DNA from: Chelonoidis abingdonii | Lineage: Eukaryota; Chordata; Testudines; Testudinidae | Direction: 5' to 3' | Length of the DNA stretch: 64,000 nt | Assembly: GCF_003597395.2 (NCBI RefSeq) | Contig: NC_133770.1 | Span: forward strand, 9,494,978-9,558,977 | Shown: positions 10,885 to 21,932 of the stretch, one piece after another | Position numbering within the stretch: the stretch's first letter is position 1 | Layout of the letters: the number at the start of each line of letters is the position of its first letter | Position numbers and translations under genes: made by a program | The notes under the pieces: generated by a model | What the model was told of the DNA's origin: nothing | The model's database searches: none | Seen by the model: only the letters and a program-made list of their open reading frames with translations

Positions 10885-11165
10885 CTCTATTGCAGTTGCC
10901 AGATTGGATCAGACCAATGATCCATCTAGTCCAGTATCTGGTCTTCTGCAGTGGCCAGTACCAGCTGTTTCAGAGGAAGGTCCACTTTGACCTGTAGGCA
11001 ATTATGGAATAGCCTGGCCATTGGGGAATTCTCTTCCTGACCCCAGTTAGTTAGAAGTTGGCTTGCATGAGAGTTCATGGCCCTTCCAAAGTGTTTTTTT
11101 TTTTTTTTAAAAGTTCCAGCATCCTTCTGGGATTGGATCTTGAATGAGCAATCACCTTTATTGCT
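10885..11165 (-). mobile_element. Degraded LINE 3'-end fragment
   Basis: The motif 'gatcagaccaatgatccatc' followed by 'ctagtccagtatctg' and 'cagtggccagtacc' is shared with 44625-44815 and, in reverse complement, with 49200-49330 at the end of a LINE coding remnant. It includes an internal poly-T run at 11093-11108. Confidence 0.45.
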
Positions 11166-11710
11166 TCACTCTGGAGGTGGGGTGAAACTGCAAAACCTGT
11201 CTCTGGATATGTGTTAAAGTGCAGACTTTGACAAAATTCAAGGCAGTTTTGAATCGATTTCCAATGACATGAAATTTTGGATTCTGATCTAAAATTCCTC
11301 CAAAAGCAAGAGGGTGTAGATTCAATGTCCTTGTTCAGAGCTATTGTTCTTTCGATTGTAGCTCTCCTGGTTCTGTGGCAGAGTTTAAATACTAAAGGAG
11401 AGATCTGAGCTAGGTTTTAGAATTTTAAGTTTTGACAGGATGGATAGTTGTCCCCCAAGCAGTTTTGGCTAAGGGTAGGTTCTGTCATTTAAAAGATCCA
11501 AGATCAGAGTTCTGTCCAGCTTTTCTATTAAATAAGCCACTAGATGTTTGTCCAGTGAAAGATATTACCTCTCCCATTTTGTCTCTAACATTAAAATGGT
11601 CAAACTTAGATTTATTTTAAAATAACCTCAGTCATTAATGGGGAATCTGAAACTCTCTGCCTCAAAAGGAAGGTTTGTTTCTTGACTATCCCCTCTCCTC
11701 TTGTTTGCAG

Positions 11711-11986
11711 AGGCAGAAGAGGTGTTTACAAACCAGGAGAAGGTGCAGAAGGAGGTCAAGGCCATCCTGACAGAGAGCGCCACCCTGAGCTGTGAGGTGG
11801 CCCAGGCCAAGACTGAAGTGAAATGGTACAAGGACGGGAAACTGATCACCTCCAGCAAAAAACTCAAAGTGGAGTCTGAGGGCAAATCCCGGCATCTGGT
11901 CTTGGAGCAGGTGGAGAAGAAAGATGCTGGAGAGTACACCTGTGAGGCTGCAGGCCAGAAACTGACCTTCAAAGTTATTGTCACAG
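11711..11986 (+). CDS. OBSCN: Obscurin Ig-8 exon (array copy 8)
   Basis: A 276-nt symmetric exon, acceptor cttgtttgcag, donor gtgaga, after a 4.06-kb intron that separates it from Ig-7. It opens EAEEVFTNQEK (Ala, not Pro, and Thr for Ala), has KAILTESATLSC, CEVAQAKTEVKW, KKLKVESEGKSRHLVLEQ, and ends KVIVTG. The Leu in KKLKV and the His in SRHLV also occur in upstream copies, so conversion across the large intron is plausible. Confidence 0.9.
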
Positions 11987-12699
11987 GTGAGAGAGACCGA
12001 TTTCTCTCTTATTTTCCATATTGGAAAACTGAAGCACAGAAAAGGTAAGTGTCCTGCCTAATGTTGTGCAGGGAGCCAGTGACAAAGCCAGTTTGGCTTA
12101 TGAAAAATTTAAACCAACCCGCGAACCAACTGAAAAGTTCAGGAGTTTATGCAGTAAACTAGTTCTTGATTCTGGCCTGGCATAATTCTGGAAAAGTAAC
12201 AGAGGTGGGCGCTTTATTTTTATTTTTAATTAGCGAACACGTGTGAAATTTTGGAAAGTTTAAGCATGGATCCCAGAATGTGGACTCATTTTTTTCCCCT
12301 ACAGTCACCTTTATTTTGGATTGCAAGATAAAATGCATCTCTCCTCTTGTTTGTATGATTTAAAGCATATTTTCTTACAGCACAATCATCCAGTGGATGA
12401 TATTCAGTGATGTTCTGATGGACAAATGTTAACAAATACATTAGTTTCTTCCATTGCAGATTTCAGAAAATCATGGTAATTAGAGATGGAAAAATCCTTA
12501 TAGGTTACCTAGCCCATTCTCCACTGCTAGTGAAGGATTGTTCCCCCTAACATTTGTTGGTGTGGCCTAGTTTAAATGACTCAGGAGAGATGGGCACTCA
12601 AGAAATATGAATTGGGAAGAATCTTCATAAACTTGCCTTCTGGTAATGAAGATCAAAATTGGAGGAGTTCACTTTTTAAATGATTTTCCCCAATCTCAG

Positions 12700-12975
12700 A
12701 ACCTGAAGTTGTGTTTGCAAACAAGGAGAAGGTGCAGAAGGAGGTGAAGGCCGCCCTGACAGACAGCGCCACCCTAAGCTGTGAGGTGACCCAGGCCGAG
12801 ACTGATGTGAAATGGTACAAAGATGGGAAACTGATCACCTCCAGCAAGAAATTCAAAGTGGTGTCTGAGGACAAATCCCGGCGTTTGGTCGTGGAGCAGG
12901 TGGAGAAGAAGGATGCTGGAGAGTACACCTGTGAGGCCGCAGGGCAGAAAATGACCTTCAAGGTTATCATCACAG
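12700..12975 (+). CDS. OBSCN: Obscurin Ig-9 exon (array copy 9)
   Basis: A 276-nt exon, acceptor ccaatctcag, donor gtgggag. It opens EPEVVFANKEK and has LTDSATLSC, QAETDVKW, KFKVVSEDKSRRLVVEQ and KMTFKVIITG. The acidic Asp in SEDKS replaces the Gly found in all other array copies (SEGKS). Core Cys, Trp and the YTC motif are intact. Confidence 0.9.
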
Positions 12976-14204
12976 GTGGGAGAAACTCTTTTTTTTAAAT
13001 TTCTGTTAGGAGACTAAAGTAATTTTATTTTTTAGGAATATTGTCCACCATTTTAGGAGCAAATTATGGGCCAAAGAGTGGCTACTGTGGCTTTGTGCAG
13101 AAGCTGGGGGGACTTTTAAGAAAATATATATATTTCTAATGGATTGCAGGATCTTTAAGGCAGAAACAGCCTCTTCTCAGTATGTTTGGAAAATGCCCAG
13201 TATATTGTGACCGCTTCCTGAATATACATGGATAATAATAGTGATGCAATCCCTTTCCCTCTCCTAAGTCCATTAATGCAGCCAGAATGCCAGAGAGCCA
13301 GCACATGACTGTCCACAGCGCTCTCAACCCAGTGAAGTTGCAGAGGGGAGCCATGGTGGAGTGGCCACATGGTGGTATCTGCACTTCCGTTGCCCCTCGT
13401 GGACAGGCGCTCTCCAGGTCTGCCCAGGAGAGACTGGCGGGGAAGGACGTCACAGGGCTGGGGATCTGCCTTTACATGACTGCATTGGCCCTAATGCCCC
13501 ATGCATGTGGCACGGAGGGGGAGAAGGTGAAGTGCTCTGATGCCTGGGCTTCCAATTGGGAGAGTGGGTTTCACCTTCCCAGCTCACCCACACTCCTTTG
13601 CAGATGTTCTGATTACTCCTGCATTATGTGGGAGATGAGCATTTCATCCCGAGCATAAGGCTCCATGTGTTTGAGGTGGGCAGGCTGGTACAGTCTGAGA
13701 GGCTCCATGCCCCAAAGGGGTCCTGGCTGGGAGGGGCTGGTGTGTAGCCAGATGACCAGTAGCACTGTGAGAATGCATTCTGCACCTTGGTGCTGGGGAA
13801 GCATCCTCTCTGTCTCCGTGCACTACAAGGATGACAGCTCTGGCATCTGCCTCTCAGATGGTGCAGCTCTGTGACACATCCAGTGGAGCCAGGGCTGCAA
13901 AGCCACAATCCAGCCCTGAATATAGAGGAGAGAGATCACCCATCTGATCTCAGTCCTCTGGCAATATACAAAAAGGTTTAATTATGATTTCAAACAATGT
14001 GTTAAGCACCTGTTACCCTGGGTGCTGTACCTTAAGCAAATTCAGTAATTGAATCATAAATTCAGCTTGGCCAGCTAGAAAGTCCATCAGGACCTTGTCC
14101 TAGCTGGAGGAGACAATCTTTTCCCAAATCTGCAGAGACATGCAGGTGCAAGCAGCAGAGATTAAACAGTCCTTATCCAAGCAAACCAAACTGCACAGAG
14201 GGTG
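12976..14204 (+). other. OBSCN: Intron 9, left part, nothing recognised
   Basis: The stretch 13290-13900 is locally GC-rich and open in several frames on both strands, but no open frame resembles Ig or a known domain, and I saw no repeat boundary. Confidence 0.4.
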
Positions 14205-14690
14205 TGTGAGCCAATGAGTAGGGCACTGGACTGGGGACTCGAGAAAGCTTGGTTCTATTCCTAACTCTGCTGTTGACCTGCTGTGTGGCCTTGGTCCAGT
14301 CATTTCCCCTCTGTGTGTCTGTCTCCCCGCTACCCTTTACCTATTTAGGTTATAAACCAGGGTTTCTCAGACTGGGGTCGTCGCTTGTGTAGGGAAAGCC
14401 CCTGGCAGGCCAGGCCGGTGTGTTTACCTGCCGCGTCTGCAGGTATGGCCGGTTGCGGCTCCCTCTGGCCGCAGTTTGCTGCTCCAGGCCAATGGGAGCT
14501 GCTGGAAGCGACATGGAGCGAGGGACTTACTGGCCGCCACTTCCAGCAGCTCCCATTGGCCCAGAGCAGTGAACTGAGAAACCCTGTTGTAAACTCTTTG
14601 GTACAGGGACTGTCTCCTACTGTATGTTTGTGCTGTACCTAGTATGGTCCTGCCTCTAGGTGCTACTTCAATATGATTGCTGCTAATAAT
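14205..14690 (+). mobile_element. MIR-like SINE split by a hAT MITE
   Basis: The left half (14205-14350) has the MIR-like order 'gagtagggcactggactggg', 'tctgctgttgacctgctgtg' and 'cttggtccagtcatttcccc'. The right half (14587-14690) carries the expected tail 'taaactctttggtacaggga'. The MITE at 14358-14586 lies between the halves. Confidence 0.5.
14358..14586. mobile_element. hAT-type MITE with 8-bp TSD (internally deleted)
   Basis: It starts CAGGGTTTCTCAGACTGGGG and ends CTGAGAAACCCTG, an inverted pair. Flanks are ttataaac and ttgtaaac, a 7/8 target-site duplication. It is the same family as 29952-30270 but lacks most of the right arm. An internal palindrome is formed by 'ccaatgggagctgctggaag' and 'cttccagcagctcccattgg'. 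Confidence 0.7.
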
Positions 14691-15122
14691 AACAACAAAT
14701 ATGAGAAATTCTGCAGTCACAGTGGGATTCTAGCTTATGTCCTCCAGGAAGGGAATAGCGTAGTCAAGGCCCTGCTGCTAAAAACTGCACTTGGCCTGAT
14801 CCTTGGAATGACTAGTGAGGACTGCCCAGCTGATCTGATTTGCCTTGATGGGACCTGGAATGAGAGCATAACGTGGTGATAAGCAATGTGGCCACCTTTC
14901 TGGCAAGCTAACATAGATCCTTAACTGTTTTGTCATAGCTCCTGTGAAACAGTAACAAGAAAGTTTACCACATAAGAAAACCTAAAAATGTTTTCTGTGG
15001 TGATGTGAGAACTTTTGTCAGATTGGAGACATGGATTTAATTGTTCCCCTTAGGTCCTGATACAAGTTTTGGCAGCTTTCAGGTTATAGATTCACTTACT
15101 TTGAAATGTTATCTTTTTTCAG

Positions 15123-15398
15123 AGCCAGAAATCATATTTGCAAACCAGGAGAAGGTGCAGAAGGAGGTGAAGGCTGTGCTGACAGAGAGCGCCACCCTCT
15201 CCTGCGAAGTGGCCCAGGCCAAAACTGAAGTGAAATGGTACAAGGATGGGAAACTGATCACCTCCAGCAAGAAATTCAAAGTGGAGTCTGAGGGCAAATC
15301 CCGGCGTCTGGTTGTGGAGCAGGTGGAGAAGAAGGATGGTGGAGAGTACACCTGTGAGGCCGCAGGCCAGAAACTGACCTTCAAGTTTAATGTCACAG
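15123..15398 (+). CDS. OBSCN: Obscurin Ig-10 exon (array copy 10)
   Basis: A 276-nt exon with pyrimidine-rich acceptor atcttttttcag and donor gtgggag. It opens EPEIIFANQEK, and has KAVLTESATLSC, RRLVVEQ, KKDGGEYTC (Gly for Ala) and KLTFKFNVTG. Around the B strand the codons differ from upstream copies (ctctcctgcgaagtg against ctgagctgtgaggtg). The next copy has a related version (ttgtcctgcgaagtg), so this pair shares its own synonymous signature. Confidence 0.9.
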
Positions 15399-16381
15399 GT
15401 GGGAGAAAAACCCTCCTGAATTCCCAGTAATACTGTCATGTCTGAAAATGAGCTAACAACAACAGTAACAAATGTGTGCTTTTATAAATTAGTGTCGCTC
15501 CACTGCAGGCTAGGAGCTAGGTTGATTTATGCTAGCTGAAGGTCTGCCCTAATGTTTTGCATATACCAAAATATCAGGGTATATCAACATGTCATAAGAG
15601 TGCGTCACATTATTAAATTGGAGAATTAATAATAGATAAAGTAATAAAAATGATATACTCCTTGCAGAACAGCATGAAACTTTTATATACACACAGGGAG
15701 AAATAAATTAAGATGCACGGACAAGGGGAATAAAAACTGTTAATTGAGATTTGAAAAGGGGCGGTGGGAGAGAGGCACAGTAGGGTTGTTCCAGCTGGCA
15801 AGACCTACAGAGGAGGTGGCTTTTGCATGAACAATGGTGAGATGGAAGTCAGTGGAGCCCTAATGATATACATGAGTGGAGGAGCTGGGCCTAACTGGTG
15901 ATGGGTGAACCAGTGTGGAAACTGGTCCAAACTGTCACTCAGAATTCAAACTGAATCTGGACTAAACTTTTTGAAGTTCAAAAACATTGGACTTTAAAAA
16001 ACAATCAGACAATTTTCTTGCTGCCCCTGCTTTTCCCATAGTCAGATGTAAAGTACCTAATTATTACAACAGGTTCTTCTAGTGCCTGACATTGGACAGC
16101 ATCCCTGTCCAGGAAAGCCTGTAAGCATATGCTTAACTTTAAGTATATGCTTCAGTGCTTTCCTGGATTAGGCTTTGGCATTTCCAGCCTCAGAGGAAGT
16201 CAGAAGTAACAAAAACCTCTTCTTGCAAGATTCCCAGCCTGGCTTTGGAGACTGAGGAGGCTGGGATATGTTTTTTGGAGAAGCAGCCACTTTTCTGAGT
16301 GCTCATCCAAACTGATCTAAAGCTGTGAATTTTCTGAGGTCCTTTCATTGTAAGTTTTTGTTCCTGATCCAATGAGATGCT

Positions 16382-16587
16382 GCCAGGAGCAGCGGCAGTC
16401 TTTTTGGCGCCCTAGGCGGCAGAAGGTCCCACCCCCAAAATGATGCCCCCGACAGAGGTGGCAGAAGGTCCTCCCCCTAAAATACCGCCGACGACTGCGG
16501 TGGTCGAACATCTGGCTACTGTCCCCCAAATGTCAGCGCCCTAGGCAACCACCTAGGTTGCCTAATGGGTTGCACCGGCCCTGGATG
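16382..16587 (-). mobile_element. Non-autonomous DNA element, GC-rich
   Basis: It includes 'cgccctaggcaaccacctag', 'ggttgcctaatgggttgcac' and 'cggccctgg'; reversed, this reads from GGGCCGGTGCAACCC. I recognise it as a dispersed turtle-type repeat, class uncertain. The GC-rich core contrasts with the surrounding AT-rich intron. Confidence 0.45.
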
Positions 16588-17099
16588 CTGCATGCCTCCT
16601 GCCATATGTTAAATACCCTCTTCTCCTGAAGTTGCCTGCAGTTTGCAAGATTGGACCTGATTCAGCAAGGCACTTAGCTTTGGTCACTTTAAGCACGTGA
16701 AGTCAAAGGGACTGCCAGCTGCTTCAAATTAAACATGTACTTTTGTGCACCTTGCCGAGCCCGGTCTTTAATTATCAGAGTATTGTACTAGTAACAGTAT
16801 TCTCTGGAAAGGGAAGTTCCCGCTGGGAATGACCATGGGCGAGATCGCTGTGAGTCTGTGTTGTCATGTTGGTTTATGATGGAAAAATGATCAAAGAAGG
16901 AAGAACTTCTGCATTGTATGGCCTAATTAGCAACAAACAAACAAATAAATAGAGACATTCTCCAGCAGCAACTACTATTGTTGGCAAATGACAAATTTCA
17001 GAATTTCCAAAGTTGGTGCATGTCGATGTGCTAAGACCTGTTAGATGGGCTAATTTTATTTTAATCAATCATTTTTTCTCTTTTCTTTTTCCTACTCAG

Positions 17100-17375
17100 A
17101 GCCAGAATCTGCATTTGTAAACGAGGAGAAGGTGCAGAAGGAGGTGAAGGCTATGCTGACAGAGAGCGCCATCTTGTCCTGCGAAGTGGCCCAGGCCAAG
17201 ACTGAAGTGAAATGGCACAAGGACGGCAAACTTATAACCCCCAGCAAGAAACTCAGAGTAGAGTCCGAGGGTAAATCCCGGCGTCTGGTCCTGGAGCAGA
17301 TGGAGAAGGAGGATGCTGGAGAGTACACCTGTGAGGCCGCAGGCCAAAAACTGACCTTCAAGATTGAAGCAGTAG
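17100..17375 (+). CDS. OBSCN: Obscurin Ig-11 exon (array copy 11, most diverged)
   Basis: Last member of the array: a 276-nt exon with a long pyrimidine tract, acceptor cctactcag, donor gtgagtg. It opens EPESAFVNEEK. The core reads VKWHKDG, with His for the Tyr present in all ten other copies, then ITPSKKLRVESEG, LEQMEKEDAGEYTC, ending KIEAVG rather than the usual (V/I)TG. Divergence is highest at the array edge, as expected where homogenisation is weakest. Confidence 0.9.
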
Positions 17376-18252
17376 GTGAGTGTTCTCTCGCACACTCATT
17401 CTGGTCAGATTTTTCATCTGTAAGACGTGCTTGGAGTGAATATCTTCTATTCCTTAATTCCTGGGAGTAGCTGGGCCAAGATCTGCCTGGGTGTTACATC
17501 CCTGACTTCAAATAAGCTACACAGACCCCGCAGATTAATGTATCCTATTCACTTTGTCGGTGCTGTGTAGGTGTGGTCGAAGGCAGATTTGGCTGATAAT
17601 CTTTACGTTGTATAACACAGTGCTACATGGTTTGTTTTTACATTTTACATTGTCTCCTTCACAGACACAATCTCAAATCATTTTACAGAGATAATGGACT
17701 GAACGGGAGATAGAAGTTGAAGAGTTTTAAAGAGGAGAAATCGTGACTTGGAAGAATGGTGCTAGTTAAATGAAGTAGCAGCGTGTGTTAAAGGGCTGTG
17801 GTGCATTATGGGAGTTAGAGATGAGGCCATGAGAGGAGGAGAAAAGTGAGCCTATAGAGTAGTAGGTACAAACAAGGAAAAAAATTTAGGGTGCAACAAG
17901 TCCACAGAGTTAAATTTGAATTAGGACCATGGTGACAGAGTAACTTCCATACACTATGAAACAAGAATCTTAGAGGATTCCAGATGCATGTTTATGTGCA
18001 TGTGTATTTTTTTTCATTGTCTTTGATTCTATAACAAATTACCTCTATAAGGGAACAACTGATCATTTCCCGCTCAGTCCAAGATAAAAGAGACAGCAGG
18101 TTCCAAACATTCAGCTGAATCCCTGGGATATGTGGATCACAGGACAATTTTTGGGTTATTTTATGAGTCATGGAGCAAAAAGTGGTTGAGAACGACTGTT
18201 CTAGGGAGCAGGAAACCAGCCTGTTTTTTGTTTGTTTTGATTACTTCTCTAG
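17376..18252 (+). other. OBSCN: Intron 11
   Basis: 877 bp. No transposon boundary or Ig remnant recognised. Confidence 0.5.
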
Positions 18253-18528
18253 AACCGGAGGCAAAATTCCAAAAGAAACTTGTCCAGGAAGAACCAATCA
18301 TTGTTCAGGAACATGAGAGCATCACACTGGCCACTTCGGTAACACCTGAAACGGCCGTAGTCAAGTGGTTCAAAGATGGAACCGAGATCAAGGGAAGCAA
18401 AAAGTATGAGATTAAGTCTGATGGAGCCTCCAGGACTCTGACCGTGAAGCTGGTTGAGGGCAAAGACAGCGCTGTGTACACCTGCAAGACAAAGAATGAC
18501 AAGCAGGAGTTCAAAGTGCAAGTGAGAG
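18253..18528 (+). CDS. OBSCN: Obscurin Ig-12 exon (divergent transition domain)
   Basis: A 276-nt symmetric exon of array length but different sequence, opening EPEAKFQKKL. The B strand reads ITLATSV, so the usual Cys is absent, while the core Trp (VVKWFKDG) and the F strand (SAVYTCKTKND) are kept. No intradomain disulfide is possible, which is ordinary for cytosolic I-set domains. It sits between the homogenised array and the older single-copy-like domains. I recall a similar EPEAK-type domain directly after the array in mammals. Confidence 0.85.
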
Positions 18529-18587
18529 GTGAGAGGAACAACAGCAGATGTGTCAGCTTCATTCCCAACAATATGTATACATAGAGA

Positions 18588-18768
18588 TATATCTATCTCA
18601 TAGAGCTGGAAGGGACCCTGAAAGGTCATAGAGTCCAGCCCCCTGCCTTTACTAACAGGACCAAATACTGATTTTGCCCCAGATCCCTAAGTGGCCCCCT
18701 CAAGGATAGAACTCACAACCCTGGGTTTTGCAGGCCAATGCACAAACCACTGAGCTATCCCTCCCCCC
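18588..18768 (-). mobile_element. tRNA-headed SINE with CR1 tail, antisense
   Basis: Reading right to left, the reverse complement of 'accactgagctatccctccc' is a tRNA-like A box, 'tagaactcacaaccctgggt' gives the B box, and 'gagctggaagggaccctg' is the CR1-type 3' tail. It is the same family as 43676-43857. This is the turtle Pol III SINE architecture; it is not a tRNA gene. Confidence 0.75.
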
Positions 18769-19338
18769 AAAATCAAATGGATCATGCTCGGTGTTGGAGG
18801 CCAAGGGGCTGCAGTTGAAAATTACCCTCCCCTCTTCATTGCTCAGCTCTCAGGGCCCTTCTGTCATGGCTGCTGTGATTCTGGCTTCAGGGTCCAGCAG
18901 ATTCATTTCCCTAAATGTCCATACAGAGCAAAGTTGCTTCCTACTCCCACCAGGCTAGTTCATGGCCTGTACTGCATGCTCGTGCGGGGAGGAAGGGGGT
19001 CGTAAGGTGCTCCCTATTCCTTGGGGCTTGTTATCCATGTTACAGGTAGCTGTATGGGGACAGAGCACTATTCCATCCCCTTCACAGGTGGGTGGAGTGT
19101 GCTCATGGCCATTGCGCCACCCCACCGGCCAGCACAGCAGAGCCAGCATGGAGGCGGGCATAAATTGTGCCAGGAGAAGGGCATGGGGGGAGATAGTTTA
19201 ATTCCCCACGGAGCAAGCAGGGACAGAAACATGGCTCTGAATTTGGCCCTTGCTGTGTCTCTGAGGTTGGGCTGCTTTCTGCGTCCCTTTATCAAGGCAG
19301 GTTATAGGAGATGACAGTCTAGCCCAGAGTGTTTGAGT

Positions 19339-19760
19339 TGTGCTGGCCCAGAAACAAATGGATTCTCCCGCTTACCTCTGTCAAAGTTAGACTCAGGACT
19401 CTCAGTTTGTCAGACCACTCTGTTTTATTAGCACAGTGCTCTGCTAATACACCCAGATAATGTGAGCAGCCATGCTAGGCCTAAACAGTCTTATTTATAC
19501 AGATAAAAGGGCGAGAACTTAACAAGATAACAAAGGAAGCAGAATCTGATAAGTTTACCTGGGCTAGGCATGTATATTTTATTTCCTTACTAACTATTAC
19601 CGATCTTCTGTTAATGTTTCGCCATTAGCACCATTGTTTATGCCTAATGTTTCTTTTCCTGGCACCTGTATTTCAACATTTCTTATTTCTGCTTAAAGGT
19701 ACATACAACATTTCTTTAATCCATTCTTATTTTTACAATATAATTCATTCTACTTTCACA
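19339..19760 (-). mobile_element. Solo LTR, endogenous-retrovirus-like, antisense
   Basis: Bounded by TGTG...CACA. On the minus strand it shows, in order, a TATA-like 'ctgtataaataagactg', a downstream 'ctaataaaac' polyadenylation-type motif, and a pyrimidine/GT-rich end. No coding region or second LTR is nearby. A clean target-site duplication was not found. Confidence 0.55.
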
Positions 19761-20439
19761 CCTCTCAGGACTGCACTGTGGTAATGATTTGTAGCTGGGG
19801 AGCTGTGCGGAGAGCTCTGCTTACCCAGGCTGGGAAGAGGAGGGCAACTGCTGCTCCCCTCACCACCCCTTTACTTTAACCTCTGATGATAAAGCACAGT
19901 GTGGTTTTGGGCAAGTCACTGAGTCTCTCTGTATGTCACTTACCCATTTACATGAGATTCCGCTCCTTAGCAACCCCTCAGCTGCCAGCGAAAAGTTGCC
20001 ATGGTTTGGCCATTGCCAATAAGCAGAAAGCAGGATGGCAGGGCTGCAGCCAGGGAAGGAAGCACTGGAACGTGCCAAGCACAGGTTGCAAGCAGATTGG
20101 CGGGGCCAGCCAGGGAAGGCCTATCCTAGCACTTCCTCCCCTGGCGACAGCCCTGCAAACCTGCCTGAAGCAGGGGTCTCGCTTCTAGAAAAAATTCTCA
20201 GGAAGCGTTACACCGTTGCCAATATCCAGATCTCATGAGAATTAAAGTCAATGGGACAAGATGGATTCCCAGCACAATATTGCTATTAACTGTAAGTTGT
20301 TAATATCAAGGTTGCTATTAAGGGCCATCCACTTTACTTCCCTACCTCACAGGTGTATTGTGAGGGTAAATATATTAAAGAGGGTGAGGTGCCCAGGTTG
20401 TGTGGTAATGGGGTGGTATAAGGGGTCGTGAATAGATAG

Positions 20440-20645
20440 ATAAAAAGCAACAAAGAGTCCTGTGGCACCTTATAGACTAACAGACGTATTGGAGCATGAG
20501 GTTTCGGGGGTGAATACCCACTGATGCACGTCTGACAAAGTGGGTATTCACCCACGAAAGCTTATGCTCCAATACGTCTGTTAGTCTATAAGATGCCACA
20601 GGACTCTTTGCTGCTTTTACAGATCCAGACTAACACGGCTACCCC
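20440..20645. mobile_element. Turtle SINE fragment in inverted (hairpin) arrangement
   Basis: Two copies of the same SINE segment face each other. The left arm is at about 20445-20523 (starting 'agcaacaaagagtcctgtgg') and the right arm at about 20539-20616 (ending 'ccacaggactctttgctgct'), separated by about 16 bases. The right copy continues into 'cagatccagactaacacggc', the usual SINE 3' part. Confidence 0.7.
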
Positions 20646-20649
20646 TCTG

Positions 20650-20878
20650 ATACTTGGATAGATAGATGTCTATTTCACGAGGAGGGTGGTGAAGCACTGG
20701 AATGGGTTACCTAGGGAGGTGGTGGAATCTCCTTCCTTAGAGGTTTTTAAGGTCAGGTTTGACAAAGCCCTGGCTGGGATGATTTAGTTGGTGTTGGTCC
20801 TGCTTTGAGCAGGGGGTCGGACTAGATGACCTCCTGAGGTCCCTTCCAACCCTAATCTTCTACGATTCTATTCTATGT
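20650..20878 (+). mobile_element. CR1 LINE 3' end
   Basis: It includes 'ggtggtggaatctccttcct', 'gaccctgg'-region equivalents 'aaagccctggctgggatgat', and the 3' tail 'gacctcctgaggtcccttcc' ending in 'gattctattctatg'. It is a 5'-truncated CR1 copy directly after the SINE hairpin. Confidence 0.75.
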
Positions 20879-21292
20879 CAGAGAGGTGTGAGAGATTGTG
20901 GAGAGAGATACCTGGGAGTGGAGGATGAATTTCATATCGTGGGGCCACAGAACAAAGGCTGTATCATCTCCTACCCCAGAGCAATGATGGTAACATCCCC
21001 CTGCCAAGGAAACACGTGATGTGATAGCTCAGCAGATGAGTTCGATTTATCAGGTGGAATGCAGAACAAAAAGGAAAAAGGAGAGGACAACCCCAAACCC
21101 AGGCATTTTAAGGCATCATTCTGACACCTCTCCTTCCAGAATTAAAAAGGGTCTAAGATTTCTTTTGTATTTTATTTTACTTTAAAGGACTCACTCTAAT
21201 CTGCCAACTCAATGGTCTGTACGAATCTGATGGATTTGTCACTTGATAAACATGCTTTCAGCTGTGTGTCCATTCCCACTCTCTAAGGATAG

Positions 21293-21500
21293 GCAGCCAG
21301 CCTATAGGGGTGTTGGACCAGCAGTTAGAAGACCTGAGTTCTATTCCTGACTCACTGTGTGTGTGTGAGACCCTGGGCAAGTCACTAATCTGCTTTGTAA
21401 TCTTAGTGTCCTCCAGTGAAAAGGGTTTTTTTTTGTTTGTGTGTGTTTTACTCACTTTCATGACATCTTTTGAGATGGGTGGATGAAAAGTTGCTATTAT
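21293..21500 (+). mobile_element. MIR-like SINE
   Basis: The order 'gttagaagacctgagttcta', 'ctgactcactgtgtgtgt' and 'ccctgggcaagtcactaatc' is the MIR-type core. A poly-T and GT-rich run follows at about 21424-21448. Confidence 0.45.
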
Positions 21501-21665
21501 TATTACTGAGTCAGAATTTGCGATGTTCTTTCTATTGCTGACATTTTCTTGAATTTCCCACCTTCCTCGGATCCAAAGATCCTCCTATTTAAAAAAAAAA
21601 AAAGAGTAAGAAAACAATCTTCTGCTCTGCTCTGCATTCATTGTTTTCCTTCCAATGAATCTCAG

Positions 21666-21932
21666 AAATCCCTGTGAAGTTTGCAAAGAAATTAGAAGAG
21701 GTCAGTGCTGAGATCGGAGGAACCATCTCTCTGACCTGTGAGCTGAGCCAGGTTAAGGGGAATGTGCTGTGGTACAAGGACGGAGTTGAGGTCAAACCCA
21801 GCAAGCGCTTCCAGATTCGTGAGGATGGTGTCAAGCGGATCCTGACCATAATAGGACTCCGGGCCGAAGACAAGGGAGAGTACTCCTGTGAATCACGGGA
21901 CGACAAAAGCAGCATTCAGGTCACCCCCAGAG
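21666..21932 (+). CDS. OBSCN: Obscurin Ig-13 exon
   Basis: A 267-nt symmetric phase-1 exon (89 codons), acceptor aatctcag, donor gtacct. From here the standard domain length falls by three residues. Core: SLTCELS, VLWYKDG, KGEYSCESRDD. It ends unusually, in TPRG. ESRDD is also what I remember at this position in human obscurin. It is the first Cys-type member of the alternating pairs that follow. Confidence 0.9.

Noticed and set aside
13287..13658. 123-codon open frame in a GC-rich part of intron 9
   Set aside because: Open frames occur on both strands in the same place, with low-complexity composition and no known domain.
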